DNA of 32,114 nt from contig JAEEGQ010000092.1 in the NCBI GenBank assembly GCA_016280395.1, forward strand, positions 1 through 32,114, read 5' to 3'. This stretch comes from Lachnospiraceae bacterium (lineage in GTDB: Bacteria; Bacillota; Clostridia; Lachnospirales; Lachnospiraceae). The first letter of the stretch is position 1. Each line of letters starts with the position of its first letter. Both the position numbers and the translations under genes were made by a program. Under the pieces are notes generated by a model. It saw nothing but the letters and a program-made list of their open reading frames with translations. It was not told the DNA's origin and ran no database searches. This document shows, in pieces, positions 1 to 7,564 of this stretch.

Positions 1-44
1 CCATGCGGGAAGTATATGGTATGGATCCGCGGTTAAGTGAGTAA
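1..44 (+). CDS. Possible 3' tail of a gene cut by the window edge
   Basis: A frame open from the window edge ends with TAA at 42-44; its last residues read MREVYGMDPRLSE. It is too short to identify. The only support is that it is open to the edge and is followed by tandem repeats and a terminator. It could be chance. Confidence 0.2.
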   Translation, partial: MREVYGMDPRLSE

Positions 45-72
45 ACTCGCAAAAGTAACTATATCGGTGTGG

Positions 73-114
73 CGGTTCCCTGTTCCGGATTCACGGTTTC
101 CAATTTTCCGGAAT
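73..114. repeat. Two tandem ~20-bp repeats, possible transposase-binding ends
   Basis: Two related units lie side by side: CGGTTCCCTGTTCCGGATT (73-91) and CGGTTTCCAATTTTCCGG plus AAT (94-114). Both share CGGTT(T/C)CC and TTCCGGA. Multiple short terminal repeats of this sort are known at the ends of IS21-family elements, so this may be the edge of an element lying outside the window. That assignment is inference; only the repeat itself is seen. Confidence 0.35.
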
Positions 115-273
115 GGCGGCTCCGCCGCACCGGAATATTCAGTCATTTTTACCGATGAGCCGTGCAACCTGCTGTACCACAAAGATTTTGAAGTCGTCTG
201 CCGGATTCATTTTAAACCATTCCTTGTCGGAAAACCAAGATACACCGTGGATCAAAAAATAAGATGATCATCC

Positions 274-307
274 AAAATCCCTGCAGGAATGCAGGGATTT
301 TGCTTTT
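274..307 (+). terminator. Strong intrinsic terminator
   Basis: A perfect 12-bp stem (274-285 with 290-301) encloses a GGAA tetraloop and is followed by GCTTTT. It reads best on the plus strand, ending transcripts from the left edge, and also lies beyond the 3' end of the minus-strand surface-protein gene. Confidence 0.75.
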
Positions 308-367
308 ATGGTATTCGCTCATAGCGGAGGACTTACTCAACTTCGAACATACCTCCAATTAGTTTTA

Positions 368-2566
368 TCATCTTAAAGTGGTCAGTAAATTGTTCCCATT
401 ATTATTTGATGGTCCAAAATAGCCACTGCAGTCAAGAGTTATCTCCACCCATTCTGATACACCTCCATCAGAATACTTGGCCCGAAGCCTGAAACTGTAG
501 TTTGCATTATAATATCCCCCTGTTTGAAGGTAACAACCGGTTCCCGAATAATCTGTTTCCGTTTTCCAATCACTGAACATATTTAAACGAGAATCCGACT
601 GTTTATACTGTAACTCATATCCTACAGCATTTGGAACTTCATACCACATAAACTCAATTATAGCCCCATTGTCATAGCCCGTTTTATGTGCATAAAAGTT
701 CAGAATAAATGCTGCAGTCGCATATATATTGGATTCCGTTACATTGGAGTTTACTTTAACAGACGTATCCCCTTGGCTTAAAAGGCTATAACCTTGTTTA
801 GGCTCATATGTTATCCTTAATTCGTCATCGTAATAAATCTTTGCTCCGCTTTTTACAATTCCAGTGTTCGCTTTTCCATTAGGTGAAGCAGTGCGTTCAA
901 CTTTAATAGTGTACCCTGTTCCAATTTCAGTATATGAGACCTTATATGATTTTACTGTCCAATGTGCATACAAAGTCTGCCCTGCAGTTATCGTAACCTT
1001 AGTATCAGACTTAATCTCTGTGCCACCGGTTTTGGCCGTAAACCAGCCTGTGAAATCATAGCCAGTTCTTGTCGCCGTAGGTACAGTCCCGTACTCTTTA
1101 TCATATGTCACATTGGTTGAGACCGTTGAAGGTGTTCCACCATTTCCGTCAAATGAGACGGTATAAGATTTTGCAGTCCAATGCGCATACAAAGTCTGCT
1201 CCCTTGTTACAGTAACCTTGGTGTTTGATTTAATCTGAGATCCACCGTTTTTCTCCGTAAACCATCCAACAAAATCATATCCTGTTCTAATTGCGGTAGA
1301 AAGAGTTCCGTATGTCTCATCGAATGCAACGCTGATTGAAGCCGTGGATGCTGTTCCACCGTTTCCGTTAAACAAGATGGTATACTTTTTTGCAGTCCAA
1401 TGCGCATACAGTGTCTCCCCCTCTGTTATGGTAACGGTAGTATCGCCTTTGATCTGTACTCCTCCGGTCTTCTCAGTAAACCAACCATCAAAGGAATAGC
1501 CCGTCCTTTCGGCTGTCGGAAGTGTGCCGTATGATGCCCCGACTTTTACAGTAGTAGTTTTTTTAGAAACTGTTCCCCCTGTAGGATCAAACGAAACTGT
1601 ATGTTCCGGTACCTTAGTCGGAACAGGAGTATTTGTTGGAGTGGGTATATTTGTGGGAGTTGGGGTATTGTATGTTTTATCGACTCCTATTACAATTATA
1701 TTTGTTGTTTTACCTTCATATGATACCGTTATACTGTTTTCACCAAGTTTTTTTATAGTCGATGGAGTAATGCTAAATGTTGTCACTATTCTTTTTGTTC
1801 CATCAGAGTAATACGCAGTACATTCTATGTCCGAAATATTAATAGAATCATCGATCATAACAGACGTGCCTTTATATTCCGCAGAGATACTCGTTAATCC
1901 TATTCCGACTACTACGAATGAAGTCTTTATTGTTCCATATGAAATATCTACTGTATTATCTCCAACCAAAGCCACAGTATTATGAATTATCTCAAAAGAA
2001 TCGATATCTTTTGTAGAACCATCACTATAATTCCCTATCACTTTTATTTTGTCACTATTTATTGTAGTACCAACAGGGACTGCCGCCCCTAAATACGTTA
2101 CATTCAGCGAGATTAATTGGGGAATCACCGTAATTGCAATCTTTGTTTCAAATACATTTCCTTTACTATCGGTCCATCGAATGGGTATTTCTATATTCCC
2201 CGTCTTACTAAAAGTGTCTTCATAATCTACAATAAAATCTGTGATTGGTTGCTTTGTCGAATCAGAATATACTGCTACTATTTCGAGTTGATCCTTTTGG
2301 AATTTGTCATCAACTATAGGTTCCAATGCATATTTACCTTCAATAGCTGTAACATATGGGCGTTCAAGAATCTCAAACGATATACTGCTTTCTGTTCCCC
2401 ATAATGAAACCGAAACACTGAACTCTCCAAGATCATTATGCATCACAGAAGGAATTTCGCATGCATTACTCAATTCTGTCAGTTTGTACTTTTCAACAGT
2501 ATCATCCGAAAAGAATGCCTTTACATAAATGTCATCAAGGTTGATGAGATGGGATGGAATAAAATG
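368..2566 (-). pseudogene. 5'-truncated surface protein with Ig-like domains and Listeria-Bacteroides repeats
   Basis: The frame runs from an upstream in-frame stop (2567-2569) to TGA at 368-370 with no ATG or GTG near its beginning. The first usable start, TTG at 2473, has no ribosome binding site and falls inside a domain: the codons before it (INLDDIYVKAFFSDDT) match the start of later repeats (INSDKIKVIGNYSDGST). From 2473 the 701 residues contain a partial Ig-like module, three further bacterial Ig-like modules (to about residue 265), a Thr/Pro linker (about 266-291), three 73-residue Flg_new repeats each ending YAHWT, a diverged repeat, and a C-terminal fibronectin-III-like domain. There is no signal peptide and no LPxTG motif. 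A terminator directly upstream and no evident promoter suggest the copy is silent. Related intact proteins are large secreted adhesins. It is either debris or a donor cassette. Confidence 0.75.
957..1605 (-). repeat. Three in-frame 219-bp repeats (Flg_new modules)
   Basis: The block starting GTCCAATG(T/C)GCATAC recurs at 957, 1176 and 1395, a period of exactly 219 bp or 73 codons. Each unit encodes a Listeria-Bacteroides repeat: ...GTAxRTGYxFxGWFTEKxGG...YAHWT. Such near-identical in-frame repeats can expand or contract by recombination. Confidence 0.85.
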
Positions 2567-2608
2567 TTATTAAATGATAGAAAATGTTAACAAAATGTTG
2601 AAAAAAAT

Positions 2609-2650
2609 AAAGCCCCAAAAATCTGTTCTTCGTTGACAGATAGTGGCTTT
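2609..2650. terminator. Bidirectional terminator between recombinase and truncated gene
   Basis: An interrupted hairpin has outer arms AAAGCC/GGCTTT and inner arms ATCTGT/ACAGAT. T-runs follow on both sides (2650-2654 on plus, 2601-2607 as T on minus). It would stop transcripts from the recombinase before they reach the truncated surface-protein frame. Confidence 0.75.
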
Positions 2651-2769
2651 TTTTGATATAATAAAACAAATTTATTTATGAATAAATCTGTGTTCCCAAA
2701 AGTACACCTTTCAGAACAAACCCTTCACGCACTTTCCTCCCTTGTTTTTGTAGTTACGCATTGCATTTA

Positions 2770-3387
2770 TCACGGATTGTTACCGGTTTTTTTCTCTCCT
2801 TTCCCTTGTTTCCGCACTTTTGTATAAAACGTTGTTTTTGCCATTCCGCATTCCTTTGCGGCTTCCGAGCAGCTTACAAGCCCTTTCCTGTATAGTTCTG
2901 CGGCTTTTTCAAAGCCCTCCGGCAAAGGCTTTCCCGGCCTCCCAAACCGTACTCCGCGTCTTTTCGCGGCTTCTATGCCTTCCCGCTGCCGTCTGCGGAT
3001 CATGTCCCGCTCATTCTCCGAAACATACGAAAGTAACGCCAGCACCAGGTCGCTTATGAACGTTCCGAGAAGATTCTTTTCGCGCCTTGTATCAAGCAAC
3101 GGCATGTCGATCACGCATATATCGGCGCCTTTTGCCTTTGTCAGCACGCGCCACTGTTCGATCACATCGGCATAATTGCGGCCAAGCCTGTCAATGCTTT
3201 TTACATACAGCAGATCCCCGGTCTTCAGCTTGCGGATAAGCCGCCTGTACGCAGGCCTGTTGAAGTCCTTGCCGGACTGCTTGTCCACATAGATATGTGA
3301 CGCCGGTACCTGCATCTCATGCATTGCGATAAGCTGCCTGTCCTCGTTCTGCTCGCGGCTGCTGACCCGCACATAACCATATACCAT
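2770..3387 (-). CDS. Hin/resolvase-family serine recombinase
   Basis: A small serine recombinase of about 205 residues, the usual size for DNA invertases and Tn3-type resolvases. The N-terminal catalytic domain begins MVYGYVRVSSREQ, with the nucleophilic serine expected at S9 of the RVS motif. The conserved SIDRLGRN stretch, an ENERDMIRRRQ(R)EGI helix and a C-terminal helix-turn-helix (SCSEAAKECGMAKTTFYTKV) follow. The start at 3387 is preferred over 3393 because AAAGGAGGG sits 6 nt before it and only 1 nt before the other. Invertases and resolvases bind short paired sites and cut with a covalent serine-DNA link. No clear pair of crossover sites was found by eye. The neighbour downstream is a truncated surface-protein gene, suggesting a part in rearranging it or that both are remains of a mobile element. 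Confidence 0.9.
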   Translation of the reverse strand: MVYGYVRVSSREQNEDRQLIAMHEMQVPASHIYVDKQSGKDFNRPAYRRLIRKLKTGDLLYVKSIDRLGRNYADVIEQWRVLTKAKGADICVIDMPLLDTRREKNLLGTFISDLVLALLSYVSENERDMIRRRQREGIEAAKRRGVRFGRPGKPLPEGFEKAAELYRKGLVSCSEAAKECGMAKTTFYTKVRKQGKGEKKTGNNP

Positions 3388-3467
3388 TTGCATCCCTCCT
3401 TTCTCCCATTTGGGTTTTATAGCAGTTATCTCGGAATTATATCTTCCGGATCTGTTCTGCCATTACT

Positions 3468-3496
3468 ATTATAACCCTGAATGCAACTACTTCCAA
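3468..3496 (-). promoter_or_regulatory. Likely sigma-A promoter of the recombinase
   Basis: On the minus strand TTGGAA (3491-3496), a 17-bp spacer and TATAAT (3468-3473) lie about 80 bp before the recombinase start. Confidence 0.55.
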
Positions 3497-3560
3497 ATCG
3501 GATCGTTACCAAACCCCGCTCTTGCAAGCAGTACTTAACAAGCATCACCCAATTAAACAG

Positions 3561-3590
3561 AAAGCCCCGCCGGTGCACCGGCGAGGCTCT
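3561..3590 (-). terminator. Terminator after the zinc-ribbon membrane protein
   Basis: On the minus strand AGCCTCGCCGG TGCA CCGGCGGGGCT forms a GC-rich hairpin followed by TTCTGTTT, about 35 bp after the stop of the zinc-ribbon gene. Confidence 0.65.
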
Positions 3591-3621
3591 TCTTATAGCT
3601 TTCCTGTCAATATGCTCGTTT

Positions 3622-4365
3622 TTATTCAACTATCATAAACATCGTGTCTCTTCCGGCAATGGTGATATGGCATCCCACAGGATATGCGATATCTGCGTTC
3701 GGAAGCTTGGATTTTATCAGGATGCAGGTTTCGCGGCCGTCAATGTTTGCGAGCACCTTTACGGAACATTTTGTTTGGGTATATGAATGGTTTTCGCTTC
3801 TGTGTAAGTCCGAGGTTTTGCTGTGCGCAAGCACAACTGCGTCGTATCGGGGCGCGCTGGCAAGCGTCATGCGGCCCGCCGAGCGTTTTTTCAGAAAGAA
3901 GATCAAAAATATGAGCCCGAGTGTACCCATTCCCACCGGTACCAGTAATGCCAAAAAGCCACCCGAAAACGACATACCCGGAAAACCAAACATTGAGCTC
4001 ATTGCAAACATCTGTTGGGTTGAAATAAATGCGGTGATCGCACCTATAAAAGTCGAGCAGATCCAAAATACCAGGAACACGATCAAAACCGTGCTTCCCG
4101 AGCCCATTTGATCCGGATCTGCCTGGGATATGATATCAACACGCCTGGTATCGTTGCCTGCCGCTCCGTTGCCGGCGTTCCTGCCGTTCGAATAATAAAC
4201 ATTCTGGTGAGCTATGTAATTGATCTCCTGGCCATCGCTCTCCGAAACCGAACGGTTCCTGATCATGTTCGTGCCGCAGTACGGGCATTTCGTATCATCC
4301 GGCTGCAGTGTTGCCCCGCAATTCGGGCAATTTGTGTAATAGTTCTCTGTTACGGTTGTTTTCAT
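3622..4365 (-). CDS. Zinc-ribbon membrane protein of unknown function
   Basis: A protein of about 247 residues. It starts with a rubredoxin-like zinc ribbon (C13-P-N-C16 ... C27-P-Y-C30), continues with a polar Asn/Gly-rich linker, two hydrophobic membrane segments (about residues 90-115 and 130-157) and a beta-rich C-terminal domain of about 90 residues. The start at 4365 is chosen over 4401 because GGAAG precedes it at normal distance and the zinc ribbon then sits near the N-terminus. This zinc-ribbon plus transmembrane layout is common in Clostridia for proteins of unknown role; the C-terminal region was not recognised. It is a single-gene unit with its own promoter and terminator. Confidence 0.8.
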   Translation of the reverse strand: MKTTVTENYYTNCPNCGATLQPDDTKCPYCGTNMIRNRSVSESDGQEINYIAHQNVYYSNGRNAGNGAAGNDTRRVDIISQADPDQMGSGSTVLIVFLVFWICSTFIGAITAFISTQQMFAMSSMFGFPGMSFSGGFLALLVPVGMGTLGLIFLIFFLKKRSAGRMTLASAPRYDAVVLAHSKTSDLHRSENHSYTQTKCSVKVLANIDGRETCILIKSKLPNADIAYPVGCHITIAGRDTMFMIVE

Positions 4366-4416
4366 TGTTTTCTTCCGCCCCCAAAAAGGTTTGACCCTCA
4401 TCTTTAATACGTGAGG

Positions 4417-4457
4417 ATATTATCATATGCAGCAGTAAAACGCAAGATGACTTGCGT
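4417..4457 (-). promoter_or_regulatory. Promoter with overlapping palindrome upstream of the zinc-ribbon gene
   Basis: On the minus strand TTGCGT (4440-4445), a 17-bp spacer and TAATAT (4417-4422) form a plausible promoter. The -35 box is one arm of a perfect 7-bp inverted repeat, ACGCAAG-ATGA-CTTGCGT (4440-4457), placed where a repressor or activator could act. Confidence 0.5.
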
Positions 4458-4547
4458 CAACTATCCGGAAAGTGTCGCAGAAAAAAGGAGAATTTCATCT
4501 ATTCTGTCATGTGGTTGTAAAATCATAATTCGTAATTAATTATAGGA

Positions 4548-4665
4548 ACCGAAGGTGAATCTCTGCTTTCCGCCCTCATCCAAAAGCTAATCGCAGCCCA
4601 CCGTTACAACGATATTGCAAAAGCCACCTCCGACAAAGCAGAACGAGAGCGGCTTTACAAAGAAT
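4548..4665 (+). pseudogene. Remnant of the 3' end of an Rpn-family nuclease gene
   Basis: These 118 bp match 5568-5685, inside the intact Rpn gene, at exactly 1020 bp distance with three mismatches (4589, 4608, 4644). The frame is preserved and reads TEGESLLSALIQKLIAAH..., but there is no start (in-frame TAA at 4533) and the frame runs on past the repeat to a later stop. It is the leftover of a second, deleted copy or of a partial duplication. Confidence 0.85.
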
Positions 4666-4717
4666 CAATATGTCGGCACCTGTATGATCATTCATTCCCA
4701 TTTTTGTAATTTTCTTC

Positions 4718-4746
4718 TTGACACATTATTTGGAACATCGTATAAT
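4718..4746 (+). promoter_or_regulatory. Perfect-consensus sigma-A promoter (upstream copy)
   Basis: TTGACA (4718-4723), 17 bp, TATAAT (4741-4746). The predicted start site, about 4752, falls on a short hairpin followed by seven Ts. Confidence 0.7.
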
Positions 4747-4751
4747 TATTT

Positions 4752-4775
4752 ACAGATTTGGTCTGTGCTTTTTTT
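4752..4775 (+). terminator. Small hairpin plus T-run at the predicted transcript start
   Basis: ACAGA-TTTGG-TCTGT followed by GC and seven Ts. The 5-bp stem is weak, but the layout is that of a terminator placed right at the start site of the promoter at 4718-4746. Confidence 0.4.
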
Positions 4776-4816
4776 ACTATCGTAATAGTTCGAAATAACT
4801 CAAAGGCCTGTTTTAT

Positions 4817-4845
4817 TTGACACTATCCCGCTTACAATGTATAAT
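4817..4845 (+). promoter_or_regulatory. Perfect-consensus sigma-A promoter of the Rpn gene
   Basis: TTGACA (4817-4822), 17 bp, TATAAT (4840-4845), about 48 bp before the TTG start. This is the likely promoter of the nuclease gene. Confidence 0.75.
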
Positions 4846-4892
4846 GAGGCTGCAGATCTCTTCGAAATAGCACTGTCAAGGAGACTGTATTT

Positions 4893-5696
4893 TTGAGAAC
4901 TTATGAAGAAAAGATTGCCGATATTATGAACCTGCGGCTCATAGATGATGTGTTCTTTGAAGCATTCGCGGCTAACAAGAAGGCAGTACGCGAGATCCTG
5001 CGTGTCATCCTCGAGGATGATAATCTCGAGGTTTTAGAAGTTGTCACTCAGGGAGACGAGCATAACATTTATGGGCGTTCAGTTCGGCTGGATGCGCTCT
5101 GCACGCTCGGTAACGGAACCAAATGCAACATTGAAGTCCAGCGTTCCAACAATGATGATCATGCCAGAAGGGCAAGATACAACGGGTCAATGATCACTAT
5201 AAATGAATCGGAACCCGGAATCAACTTCAGTGACATAACAAATGTGCTTATCGTTTATATATCGGAGACTGATATATTCAAAGGCGGCAAAACGATATAT
5301 CATGTTGTAAAGACTCTTGAGGAAACCGGAGAAATATTTGATGACGGCTTCAATGAGATATTTGTAAACACCGCTGTAAACGACGGCTCCAAGATTGCAG
5401 CCCTGATGAGCTGTTTTACCAAAAAAGAGCTTAATGACGAGCAATTTCCCGAAACCACAGCCGAGGTACAGCGGCTTAAAACTACGGAAGGAGGACTAAG
5501 TGCTATGTGTGAAGTAATGGAGCGCTACATGACAGAAGCAAGAGCAGAAGGACGCGCTGAAGGCAGGACCGAAGGTGAATCTCTGCTTTCCGCCCTCATC
5601 CAAAAGCTTATCGCAGCCCACCGTTACGACGATATTGCAAAAGCCACCTCCGACAAAGCAGAAAGAGAGCGGCTTTACAAAGAATTTGGTTTATAA
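4893..5696 (+). CDS. Rpn-family recombination-promoting nuclease / PD-(D/E)XK putative transposase
   Basis: A protein of 267 residues of the PDDEXK_2 (Rpn/YhgA-like) family. The nuclease core is at about residues 15-130, with RLD (D67) and the spaced E81-V-Q83 motif at the expected metal site. The C-terminal tail carries the charged AEGRAEGRTEGE run typical of these proteins and a helical end. It starts with TTG at 4893, 9 nt after AAGGAG; no ATG gives a better start. E. coli Rpn proteins are DNA endonucleases that raise recombination, and clostridial genomes carry many variable copies. Its 3' end is nearly duplicated at 4548-4665, evidence of local recombination between copies. The gene stands alone, with two consensus promoters upstream and a terminator downstream. 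Confidence 0.9.
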   Translation: MRTYEEKIADIMNLRLIDDVFFEAFAANKKAVREILRVILEDDNLEVLEVVTQGDEHNIYGRSVRLDALCTLGNGTKCNIEVQRSNNDDHARRARYNGSMITINESEPGINFSDITNVLIVYISETDIFKGGKTIYHVVKTLEETGEIFDDGFNEIFVNTAVNDGSKIAALMSCFTKKELNDEQFPETTAEVQRLKTTEGGLSAMCEVMERYMTEARAEGRAEGRTEGESLLSALIQKLIAAHRYDDIAKATSDKAERERLYKEFGL

Positions 5697-5715
5697 TCCA
5701 ACCTCTAAACAAGCT

Positions 5716-5749
5716 AAGCGCCCCACCGGTCCGCCGGTGAGGCGCTTTT
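5716..5749. terminator. Shared terminator between the Rpn gene and the acyl-CoA synthetase
   Basis: AAGCGCC and ACCGG pair with CCGGT and GGCGCTT, and TTTTG follows on the plus strand. It lies 20 bp after the Rpn stop and about 65 bp after the minus-strand synthetase stop, so it probably serves both. Confidence 0.7.
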
Positions 5750-5815
5750 GATAACCTCATTATTCAACCACTCGAAAGGCCTGTAGCTCTTACTCTTTCC
5801 TGTATTCCTTCCGAT

Positions 5816-7495
5816 TTACCCCTTCTTCTCTTCCGCTTCCTTCTTGTCCGCTTCCCTTATCTGCGCCCTCTTTATCTTTCCTCCGAGCGTCTTTGGAAGC
5901 TCCGCAACATACTCGACTATCCTCGGGTACTTATACGGCGCGGTATTGGCCTTTACATGGTTCTGGAGCTCTTTTGTGAGCTCGTCCGAAGGCGAATACC
6001 CCTTCGCGAGCACAACGGTCGCCTTTACCACCTGCCCGCGGACAGGGTCGGGAGCCGCAGTGATCGCGCACTCCACAACAGCGGGATGCGTGATAAGCGC
6101 GCTCTCTACTTCAAAAGGCCCTATACGGTAGCCGGAGCACTTGATGACATCATCATGTCTGCCGACAAACCACAGGAAACCGTCTGAATCGCGCCATGCA
6201 ACGTCTTTCATGTTGTAGCGGCCGCTGCCGATGGCCTCTTTTGTCATTTCCTCATTCCTGTAATAACCAACAAACAGGCCTACAGGGTAGTCCGTATCAA
6301 GGCTGCAGATATTCATCTCGCCCTCTTCACCGTCTTCCGCCTCTTCGCCCTTGCTGTTGATGAGCCTAAGGTCGTAGATGGGCGAAGGCCTGCCCATTGA
6401 GCCGGGACGCGGCTCAAACCACGGGAAATTGGCGCAGAGCACTGTGCCTTCGGTCTGCCCGAAGCCCTCTGCTATTGTGTATCCCGTGAATTCCTTCCAC
6501 TTCTTCACAACCTCGGGATTAAGCGGTTCGCCGGCGGTACACCATCTCTGCACTGACGAAAGGTCGTAAGCCGCAACATCCTCCTGCAGCATAAAGCGGT
6601 ACATCGTAGGCGGCGCGCAGAACGTTGTAAGCTTGTAGTCCTGGATCACCTTCAGGAGGTTCGCGGGCACAAACTTCTTCATGTCGTAGCAGAAAACCGT
6701 CGCCCCCGCGATCCACTGGCCGTAGATCTTGCCCCAGCCGAACTTTGCCCAGCCGGAGTCGGAAACGCTCATGTGAAGCTTGTTTTCCTGCACGCACTGC
6801 CAGTATTTCGCAGTAACGATGTGCCCAAGCGGATGTATATAGTTATGGCAGACCATCTTCGGCATTCCGGTGGTGCCGGAAGTAAAGTAGATCTGCATAA
6901 TGTCAGTATTCTTCGTAGCTTCATCGCCTGTCGGGCGCTCCGCAACATCCGATGCCGCATCCATGCCGTCATGAAGGTTGAGCCACCCGTCCCTGTGCCC
7001 GTTTGCAAGCATGATATGCCTTACGGTCGGCGCCTCGGGAAGCGTGTTTTCTATCTGTTTTACGACAAAGTCGTCGTCAAGGGCGATGAACATCTCTATC
7101 CCTGCGGCGTTTGCCCTGTACACAAGGTCATGTGTCACAAGCTGCAGTGTGCCGGGGATTATGGTAACGCCAAGCTTTATGAGCGCCGTCGCGCAGATCC
7201 AGTACTCGTACCTGCGGCGGAGTATCATCATGACAACACTGCCCTTCTTTAAGCCGAGCGACTTAAAGTAGTTCAGCGCCTTGTTTGAAAGCCTGCTCAT
7301 CTGCTCAAACGTAAAGGTCTTCTCCTCGCCGTTGTCATCCACCCAGACAAGCGCCCTGTTTTCCGGCTTTTCCTTTGCCCAGCCGTCAACGATATCCCAC
7401 CCGAAGTTGAAGTTCTCGGGAATATTTACTTTGTAATTTGCCTTAAAATCCTCGTAGGAGTCGAAATCTATCCTTGGTAAAAACTTCTCTAACAT
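5816..7495 (-). CDS. AMP-forming acyl-CoA synthetase (acetyl/medium- or branched-chain type)
   Basis: A 559-residue adenylate-forming enzyme that would activate a carboxylic acid to its CoA thioester using ATP. Counted from 7495, the P-loop FTSGTTGMPK is at 204-213, the A5 motif EGFGQTEG at 343-350, GRHDDVIKCSGYRIGPFEVE at 445-464 includes the domain hinge, and the catalytic lysine is K540 in LGGKIKR. The full family length is present. Start choice is uncertain: ATG 7495 has AGGAG only 2 nt upstream, and TTG 7507 has no good site. It is last in the operon behind a 2-oxoacid:ferredoxin oxidoreductase and an HTH-cupin regulator. That context suggests an acid paired with an acyl-CoA made or used by the oxidoreductase, such as isobutyrate, isovalerate, 2-methylbutyrate or an arylacetate. 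The substrate cannot be fixed from sequence. Confidence 0.9.
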   Translation of the reverse strand: MLEKFLPRIDFDSYEDFKANYKVNIPENFNFGWDIVDGWAKEKPENRALVWVDDNGEEKTFTFEQMSRLSNKALNYFKSLGLKKGSVVMMILRRRYEYWICATALIKLGVTIIPGTLQLVTHDLVYRANAAGIEMFIALDDDFVVKQIENTLPEAPTVRHIMLANGHRDGWLNLHDGMDAASDVAERPTGDEATKNTDIMQIYFTSGTTGMPKMVCHNYIHPLGHIVTAKYWQCVQENKLHMSVSDSGWAKFGWGKIYGQWIAGATVFCYDMKKFVPANLLKVIQDYKLTTFCAPPTMYRFMLQEDVAAYDLSSVQRWCTAGEPLNPEVVKKWKEFTGYTIAEGFGQTEGTVLCANFPWFEPRPGSMGRPSPIYDLRLINSKGEEAEDGEEGEMNICSLDTDYPVGLFVGYYRNEEMTKEAIGSGRYNMKDVAWRDSDGFLWFVGRHDDVIKCSGYRIGPFEVESALITHPAVVECAITAAPDPVRGQVVKATVVLAKGYSPSDELTKELQNHVKANTAPYKYPRIVEYVAELPKTLGGKIKRAQIREADKKEAEEKKG

Positions 7496-7564
7496 ATCTC
7501 CTGTCAAACGTTTGCGGCCCTGATGCGGTTCACGGGCCCAAAGCCTTTTCCTTTCATGCAGTCG

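Noticed and set aside
37-267. 76-residue plus-strand frame starting GTG
   Set aside because: It runs through the tandem repeats at 73-114, has no ribosome binding site and an odd composition with no family resemblance; better read as non-coding sequence before the terminator.
3426-3629. 67-residue minus-strand frame
   Set aside because: It crosses the terminator at 3561-3590 and the recombinase promoter, and overlaps the end of the zinc-ribbon gene; no ribosome binding site.
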